A program made the translations under genes and the position numbers. Below are positions 56,707 to 64,000 of a stretch of 64,000 nt of DNA, one piece after another. Numbering within the stretch: position 1 is the first letter of the stretch; each line of letters begins with the position of its first letter. Origin of the DNA: Zopfochytrium polystomum (lineage: Eukaryota > Chytridiomycota > Chytridiomycetes > Chytridiales > Chytridiaceae). Where the stretch lies: NCBI GenBank assembly GCA_025765615.1, contig JAIVFJ010000137.1, positions 1 through 64,000 on the forward strand, given 5' to 3'. The notes under the pieces were generated by a model, which did no database searches, was not told the origin of the DNA, and saw nothing but the letters and a program-made list of their open reading frames with translations.

Positions 56707-59008
56707 ATGAGCTCTTACCCCACCAACACCGACTACCACCACTCCTCCTCCCCGGCGCAAGCCGGACAGCGTCCCCAGGCCCCGACCCGCCGTGCGGTGC
56801 CCCCCGGCTCGGCCGCCTCTGCCGAGGTCGCCACGCTCGCCGCGGCGTACTCCTCCTCTCGCGCCGCAGACGGCCCCCGCGACAACGGCGGTAACTACGC
56901 CGCCGCCGCCGCCGCCTCCGCTCCTCCGAAAAGCCCCGGTGTCCTCGGCGCACCCGTGCTCGCGGCCGGCTATGGCTCGCAGCAGCAGTACGGCGGCGGC
57001 GGCGGCGGCGGCGGCTCGTACCACAGCCACCAACAGCAGCAACAGCAGCCGCAGCAGCAGCAACAGCAACCTCGGTCGTACAACGACGGCTCGACGACAG
57101 ACACCCAGTGGAGACACAACGGTCCGCAGGTCGGACAGGCCGGACAGGCTGGACAGGCCGCCGGCCCGTTCGGCGAAGCCCCGCGCTACGTACAGCAAGA
57201 CAGCTACCAGTACGGAAACGTGCAGCAACAGCAGCCGCAATCGTATCGTCACGACTACGGCCAGCAACCGTCGCAGCCGGCGGCGTACGGAGCCGACTCG
57301 CAGTTTGGGCGTTACGAGCCCCAGAAACAACAACAGCAGCAGCAGCAGCAGCAGCAACCTTGGGATAGTCCGTCCGTAAAGTCGACCATGGTCAATCCCA
57401 TTGCGTATCCTCCCAACGGGCTGGGCTACGGCGGCGGCGGCTCGGGCAAGATGGACGACTCGCTGGAAGACTATGGCGAGTCTCTGCCCAACTACGACAA
57501 CACCAGGGATATCACCGTCGTCGAGGCCATTTTGAAATCCGTGTTCCTTCTCGGGTAAGCGAAGTCTCCTTGTGCTTGTAGAGTTCATCAAAAGTGAATT
57601 GAACATCCTCAACCTCAATTTCCCACCCCTTGATATCAGCGTATCGTCGACGCTGTGCGTTTTTCCGGTCGCGCGCATCATGATCCAGTTCAAAAAGGGA
57701 TTCAACCCGTACCTAGACACCGACCAGTACCCGCAAAGCGTCGACCTCTTTGTCGCCGGCGTCATCGTCGCGGTGCTAACGCCGCTGCTCGGTCTCTGGA
57801 CCGACCGCTTCCGCTCGACCTTTGGCCGTCGCCGCCCGATCATGCTCATCGGCTGCATCCTCTCCGTCGTCGGCCTCGCCGCCATCAACTACAAGCTCCC
57901 CGTCATCGCCATCCAGCTCGGCACCTACCTCAACCGCGCCGGCTCCGCCTGCCAGCTCATCGCCGGTCTCGGCCTCATCCGCGACACCACGCCCAAATCC
58001 CAGCAACCCCTCGTCGCCCGCACCCAGGCATTTTTCGCCGGAACGGGCCAGGCGCTCGCCATCGTCGTCGAAATCATGGCTCACAAGTTCGAAAACCCGT
58101 TCCCGCTCTTCCTCGCCTGCGCTGCCGTCCTCGTCGTCTCCACCGCCGTCACCCTCGCCGCCACCCCGGAGCTCTCGTCCGCGCGCTCCGTCTTCCGCCC
58201 GCTGACCCCGGCCGCCACCCTCAAGAGCGTGTTCGCGCCGCTGCGGGCCATCCCGCCGTTCCGAAGGGTGTTCCTGGCCCGCGTCCTGATGAAGGCCGGC
58301 TTCCTCGGCTTTTCGACAAACTTTTTCTTCTTTTGCCGGGACTGCATCGACGTCGTCAACCAGCCGTCGCCCACCTCCGAGGCCGGGTACGCGGAGATCC
58401 CGGGCGTCGTCATCACCGCGCTCGCCGCGTTCCTCGTGCCCAGGAGTAAGCGGAAGATTGTGGTGTTTGTCAGCGCGTTCTTTTGCGTCGCCGGGCTGGC
58501 GTTTGAGAGCTTTACGTTTAGCTTTTACATGGCGGTCGGAGCGACTACGGTGTTTTTCCTCGGTAAGGAGGGGTTTTTCTGTCTGTCTGTGTGTGTGTGT
58601 GTGCGTGCGTGTGAGTGTGTGTATGCGCATGTGTGTGTGTCTAGCCATGTCTGTGTGTCTGCGTGTCTGTCACACGCGCCTTCTCCCTCCCCTAAAAACG
58701 AAAAAAAAAAAAAATAACCAAAACCAAAACCCCCTCGCCCACAAACAGGCCAAGGACCCTACAACACGGTGGACTACCTGATGGCGACCGACGTGATGCC
58801 GTCGGCGAAAAAGTCGGGCGCCTTCTTCGCTCTCTGGAGCATCTCGTCCGCCGTCCCGTACTTCACCGTCCTGCCCGTCACCGAGTTTGTGCTGCAGAAG
58901 CTCCAGGCCAGGGGCAACTGCCTCGGCTTCAAGGCCATGAACGCCGTGTACGCCCTGTTGATTATTCTGAGCGCCATCGTGACGGGCACTATCAAGGAGA
59001 TACAGTGA
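56707..59008 (+). CDS. SLC45/sucrose-type MFS sugar transporter with Gln-rich N-terminus
   Basis: Three exons, 56707-57554, 57640-58562 and 58749-59008, give 676 residues. The first 250 or so residues are disordered, rich in Ala, Gly, Gln and Tyr. The membrane part starts at DITVVEAILKSVFLLGVSST. It carries FVAGVIVAVLTPLLGLWTDR then FGRRRPIMLIGCILSVVGLA (the DRxGRRRP motif of the SLC45/plant SUT/GPH-like group), FFAGTGQALAIVVEIMAHKF, ARVLMKAGFLGFSTNFFFFC, VITALAAFLVPRS, QGPYNTVDYLMATDVMPSA and SGAFFALWSISSAVPYF. About 11-12 membrane segments. The acidic/GRRRP signature suggests a proton-coupled sugar carrier; the substrate is not determinable. It lies tandem with the Jen1-like gene. Confidence 0.75.
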
Positions 59009-59366
59009 TGGACAGAGAGAGTGTGCAGATAGATGGCGTTTGTTCTTTGCGGGCTTGGTGTGGGACTGGGAGAGACTTGTGGCCTTTTCCCTTCAGTTAT
59101 TTTGTAGTAATTTGAAGCAGTGTTTTCTTATGTTTTTGTTATGTTTTTGTTGGAACCCCTTCCAACAACGGCGCACGTTGGGCTCGTGCGTTGCTAGAGA
59201 CGGCAAAATCAAAAAAAAAAAAAAAAAAAAAAAAATGATGGGACCACAAAGCGACAAAAAAAGAGAACTGCTGAACCCCTCAATCCAGTTCCAAAAAAAA
59301 GGTTAGCGATGAAGCCCTCCACACCAAAAGAAGATTATTATATGAAAAACAATCGAAATGACTTCC
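59009..59366. other. Intergenic region between convergent genes
   Basis: Includes an A26-like run at about 59210-59235. No gene recognised. Confidence 0.5.
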
Positions 59367-62300
59367 TCAACAGCCGCCACCGCCAGCGTGCCCGTCCTCA
59401 ATCAATCCAGCTCCTCCCGTCGACAGCTCCTCCAAAACCGCATCAGCCTCGCCCTTCGACAACCTCCAGAGTGAAGCGAAGCATTTTTGCCGCTTCGCCA
59501 CCCTGCATGTGCAAAAGAGCGAAATACACGCACAGACTATCAGTTGGCAGTTTTTGCCAATCATGCCGAAAAAGGCCCAATCATGAAAAATGCACTTCGT
59601 GCAATTGAAGAAGAGAAAAAGGAAAGAGAACGGACACGAACCGTGCACTCTGCTGGCGAGATTTGTTGCTCTCTTCCAGTTCGCTGGATTTTACGGCCGC
59701 TACGTCCAAAATCTCGGGCGTGAGGCCCGCCAACCGGGCAACGTTCAAGCTGCGGAAGGAGACGAAGGGATCAGAGAAAAAAAATCTTCTTCCGTCCTCA
59801 CCCGTAGGATCGAGTAGCCAGGCCTCCCGTCAACCTATACAAAAACACAACCGCCTTTTTTGCCGGGTCCTCGCCTTGGCTCTCGCCGGCATCCTCCATG
59901 AACCCCATATGCGCACACCGAAGCGCGGGGGCCAGAACGCCCGCCAGGCTGCCCAGAATCGGATAGTGCGTCACAAACAGCGTCGTGCACCGTACCGTTT
60001 CGACCATGTACCGCAGCGTGGCGAACGCGATCGCGGTTCCGTCGTGGGTGGACGTGCCGCGGCCCAGTTCGTCCAAAATGACGAGAGACCGTGCGGTTGC
60101 GCTGCGGATGATGTCGGAGGTTTCCTCGAGCTCTTTCATAAACGTGGATTGGCCTCGACCAATGTCGTCGCTCGCGCCCATTCGGGTGTGTACGGAGTCA
60201 AATATGCCGAGCGTTGCCGAATCCGCTGGAACATACGAGCCCTATGATTGAGGGAGGTGTCAGGTCACACGCTGAAATTTCGCACTAACATGGGAACTTA
60301 CAATTTGGCCCATTATGGCAATGAGTGCCACTTGTCGGATGTAGCTCGACTTTCCGCCCATGTTTGGACTGAAATTGAGGCTCTCAGTACATTTGCAGAA
60401 ATTACATCCGCAGACTCACCCGGTAATTAAAAGGCATCGTTCTTCCGCCTACAAGTGTGGGAATTGAGAATTCGACTGCAACCGAAAGTGAGAGAGTCTT
60501 ACGTTTAAGTGAATGTCATTGGGAACAAAGTTGTTCACCAAGTTCTCCACCATCGGATGCCGCGAGTTCTTGACTTCAATGACGGGATCTTCACAGAACA
60601 AAGGCTTTACGTAACCAGGTTGCGACGCGACTTTTGCTGCAAGGAATTGAGATGTCAAAAAGACTGGCTGCAACGCTGACCAAAAATGCAAACCCATTGA
60701 TAATAGGCAGTCCGCCACAGCCATCGACTGCACCACTGCGCGGAGGTCTTCGTACTTTTCCGCTACTTCGCTTTGGTAGAACGATTAGAGATTTTTTCCA
60801 TCGTCCATGACGGCTTACTGAAGGAATTTGAGAAAAGCGCTATCAACCGCGGCAGCCAGTCTCTCAGACAAAACGTTTTTCTCCTTGATTTTTTCTGAAA
60901 AAAAAAAGTTTACTAACGCTTCACGGCGCACATCCATACAGGCAGAAGCGTGATGATGGAGCTCACCTAGCACTTCTGGTGGGTGAAAACGGGACACAGA
61001 CTTTAAACTGCGGCAAGCATTAGTGACACAAAGGACCCCTGTCAACGCCCGCTTACGCGCTGATTTTTTGCCATGACGATGGGACGGATTTGACATGCTG
61101 AGACTTAATCTCAATTTGGTACTGAGGTGGAATCAGAGAGAATCATCCACGATCTCCAAAGACTTTCTCTTACGTCCGTCCCCGACACCGAGGTATACTG
61201 CAGGCTCGGCATTTTCATCTTCTTCCGAATATCCTTCAGAATTTCCTGAAAGTCCGCTTCAACCTGGAGGAGTGCCTTTTTCGAGCGCGACCCTTAGCTT
61301 TTCGAGAAGGAAAAAAAAGAGATTGCAGCATGTCTAGCATTTCGCATTACCTCTCTCAGTTTCGCAACCTCGGGGAACGCCTCGTCGTCCGAAAACAGAT
61401 TCAGTTTTGCGTTTGCTTTCGCCGCGTCGCGATTGATTTGGCCCAGAAATTCTTGAACGACCGACCGAATCGTCGAAGGCGAATCAAAGACGTCGGCCAG
61501 AATCTTGGATTTGAACTGGGAGCCCGAGGACGGTGGGATGCTCGTCGAAATTTTCTCAAATGCTTGCAAGGTCCCCAGCAGCTCAGGCGGAGTGCAGCGA
61601 GCGTAGTGAATTCGTGCGAGGCCCTTCTCTAAATCTAAAAAGGGTCGGATCCGGATTAGACTGATTAACAAGCAGTGACAAGATTTTCACCAGGAAGTTG
61701 CGTCAAGAGGCTTGTTAGCTTCATGACAGTCTGATTCTGGTTCTTGATACACTCAATCAGCTCCTCGAGTGCATTGACTCGCTCGTTCAGCGCCCTGGAT
61801 GCACAACACAGAGAAACAAGGTTGGACATGGAACGCAAACGCAGGTTGATACGTACGAGACTTTGACCAGCGGCCGGCGAATCCACTTTCTCAAAAGCCT
61901 GCCACCGAACCGAGTAATGGTATGGTCCAACACCCAAAACAAAGAGCCCTTTCCAGCAGAGCCGGCGGCGTCGCGAAGGTCGCTTTGGAAGATTTCCAGT
62001 TGCGTGAGGGTGTTTCCGCTGAGGACCATGTGTCCCACGGAGGAGAAAGATTCGAATGACTTGGTCAAAAAGAGCGCCTGTTCAAGGCTAAACTCTCTCA
62101 AATAATGAAGCATCGCTCCGAGACACACTAAGATTGGTGTTGGCAGGCTTAGCACTTGTATGAAACGGTCTGTTCATGGATCAGCAGGGGAGAGAGAAAT
62201 GGTAAATGGAACCTACTCGACTCTTCGATGGACGGGCTTTTGACTTTCAGCGGCTTTTCATAGAAAGACGTGAGTTCTACGCGAGCTGCGCGGGAGAGAA

Positions 62301-63982
62301 TAAATTACGGGCAGAGCATCTCAGTGTGTTGCCGTACCCTCTGCGGCTTTCAGGAATGCGTTTTTCAGTCGTTCCAGCCGAACCCCATCTTCCCCGGGAG
62401 CTCTGTCAATCTTGTCAGCCACAATGTCATCAAACACGGTCTCGGTCTGGCACCTTAAAGACCAATGTGCTATTATCTTCTCCGTACTTTTGCTAAGAGG
62501 ATCGAAAGGTAACAGGATTTCAACAGGTTGAATATGTTGCAACCGAGTCTCAAGCTCGTTTCTCATGAATCCGTCCTCAAAGACATCATGAATGACCTCG
62601 CCGGTTGATAATTGAACCGCCTGGAGAGATGGTTGCTCAGAAGATCGCTGCAATGAGCGCTGAAGCCCGTACCACAAGACTGATTTGAACTTTTTCGTCG
62701 CTGCCTTCTACTTTCTCCTCATTCAGGCAAAGAACGAAGGACGACTTTACTTCAAAGCAACTGTCATCTTCCAGCACATCGTCGACATAGGTGCCTCTAG
62801 TGTAGATGTTCGTCAACTTTCGAGTGAAGGGCCCTGATTTATTGTCTCCGGAGGCTGAAAAGTGTAAGTACAGGCAAAATCCTGATTTTTGCACTCTAAC
62901 CCTTGATTGCGGCAGTTTCTATCTGTCTAACGATTCCCACTTCAGGTTGAGTTAATGTTTGGGGTGAAAAGAAAGAGATGTAGCACCTTTGTAACCTAGT
63001 TGAACCAGTCTGTCCAAGATATTAAGCAAGCAGTAAATTTGAAACCGCAAAACTCACTTTTTCACGTGAACATTGAGTCGATGGATTGGAATTGACGCCC
63101 CATGCAGGTTCTTATCCATGTAAGCGACAATATTCAGTGCTGGTGAGGATTAGTAGTCGTCCAAATCCGTTCAAAATACCTTTCGCCGCGTTCTGTTGGA
63201 AACAAGGCGAAGTCAGACACATTCAGAGTCAGCGTATAAAGACGACAAAGAGATGTACTTACGATAGCATCGTCTCCGAAAAACCGGTACTTATATCCGA
63301 CCTCTACGACGAGCATGCAATCAGGGTGCTTCTTCTTAATTTCGTGGTATTGCATCTCCAGCGGTGTCCACTTTGCGTTTTTCGACTTTGCTGCGGTGGC
63401 AGAGGTCGTTCCTCGTTGCGACTTAATCGGCGTCTTCGGCTTGGACTTTGAACGCTCGTCCTCGCCCGATGACTCGTCCGCATCCTCGTCAGGTGCGTCG
63501 GCCTCGTCATGCACCGCCTCGTCCGAAACAGTGTCGTTCAGCAAGAAACGTGCCAGGAATTTTTCGCGAGTCCGCTCCATTTTGTCAGACCTGTCTGCAG
63601 CTATTGTGGGGGCCTTCGAGTTCGCGCCTCGCTTGAATCTTTTTTTTTTTTTTTTTTTTGTAGTCCCGCGCGTCAGGCAAGGTTCTGTTCGACGGAATGT
63701 TTAACAACGGTACCTGGACAATCCAAAGGAAGCATGGTATTGAGCACGTCCGGCCATGGCACCGTCTCCACCGTCTGAGTCCTCTTGCATGGGATCGCCA
63801 TCGTCATTCGCGTCGTTCTCCTTGTTCAGAGAATCTGAATCGTCCCCACTCTCACCGTCGACTTCGCCGTTGGCGTTCGGGCCACCCCCTCGTCGCCGCA
63901 TCATTTCGATCCTACGAGTGTTCTCACTTCGGACTCGCCTGGAGCGCCTTTTTACCGCGGTCTCTTCGTCGCCCGGCGCCAT
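59367..63982 (-). CDS. MSH3: DNA mismatch repair protein MSH3
   Basis: MutS homologue that pairs with MSH2 (MutS-beta) and recognises insertion/deletion loops. The N-terminus is acidic and basic-patched ([20 protein letters not shown]); a PIP-box-like REKFLARFL follows near 63555. The mismatch-binding domain has the MSH3-specific [17 protein letters not shown] then [16 protein letters not shown]. Next come [20 protein letters not shown], a lever region ([30 protein letters not shown]) and the clamp. In the ATPase domain the Walker [13 protein letters not shown] is restored across an intron, then [70 protein letters not shown] and [12 protein letters not shown]. It ends [20 protein letters not shown] and [21 protein letters not shown] dozen or more short introns; one (near 63640-63660) holds a T run. 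Confidence 0.93.
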
Positions 63983-64000
63983 TTCCGCGTCAAGAAGCCG

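Noticed and set aside
56590..57888. Minus-strand 432-codon frame
   Set aside because: Antisense shadow of the GC-rich, Gln-coding first exons of the SLC45-like gene; no conserved motif.
57776..58648. Minus-strand 290-codon acidic frame
   Set aside because: Shadow of the GC-rich membrane-protein exon on the plus strand, which has clear MFS motifs.

Overview
This is eukaryotic nuclear DNA. The genes are split by short GT-AG introns, there are no operons, and short gene clusters alternate with long transposon-filled stretches. The gene set (anthranilate synthase, Jen1-type carboxylate carrier, prenyltransferase beta subunit, COP1-type E3 ligase, UDP-xylose synthase, dihydropteridine reductase, MSH3) together with a self-priming Tf1/sushi-like chromovirus and piggyBac/copia remnants best fits a fungus. 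An early-diverging, possibly zoosporic, lineage is my guess: COP1 and dihydropteridine reductase are not found in the common model yeasts. The species is an inference, not something read from the sequence.

Layout. 0-2 kb: repeats. 2.07-8.45 kb: gene cluster with anthranilate synthase (+), a PH-domain-like protein (-) and the geranylgeranyltransferase I beta subunit (-). 8.5-16.3 kb: transposon graveyard with a copia remnant, several LTR-like families and a TIR element. 16.3-19.6 kb: an unidentified small gene (+) converging on a highly divergent arginyl-tRNA synthetase-like gene (-). 19.7-30.3 kb: repeats, including a solo LTR, a copia RT scrap, an AT-rich palindrome island, a decayed piggyBac transposase, two adjacent TIR elements and a perfect 22-bp hairpin. 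30.4-41.0 kb: gene cluster with COP1 (-), a chromatin-type protein (+), UDP-glucuronate decarboxylase (-) and dihydropteridine reductase (-). 41-52.3 kb: repeats plus one intact Ty3/gypsy chromovirus at 46953-52212. 53.9-64 kb: gene cluster with a Jen1-like transporter (+), an SLC45/sucrose-type MFS transporter (+) and MSH3 (-).

The most striking elements are these. (1) The Ty3/gypsy element has intact gag and pol, a 5-bp target duplication, and an 11-nt primer-binding site complementary to its own predicted RNA 5' end (self-priming). Its LTR promoter is an uninterrupted 5-bp-phased array of heat-shock-element pentamers. (2) The 3' LTR carries a 45-bp duplication that adds exactly nine more pentamers in phase. 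(3) The arginyl-tRNA synthetase-like gene keeps the fold and C-terminal anticodon-binding domain but has lost the HIGH and GDWG motifs. (4) A COP1 gene and a chromatin-protein gene start only 52 bp apart on opposite strands.

The host genes do not form one pathway. They are housekeeping and metabolic genes: tryptophan synthesis, protein prenylation, ubiquitin ligation, UDP-xylose supply, pterin recycling, carboxylate and sugar uptake, and mismatch repair. Exon boundaries are given only where the splice signals and reading phase could be checked by eye.
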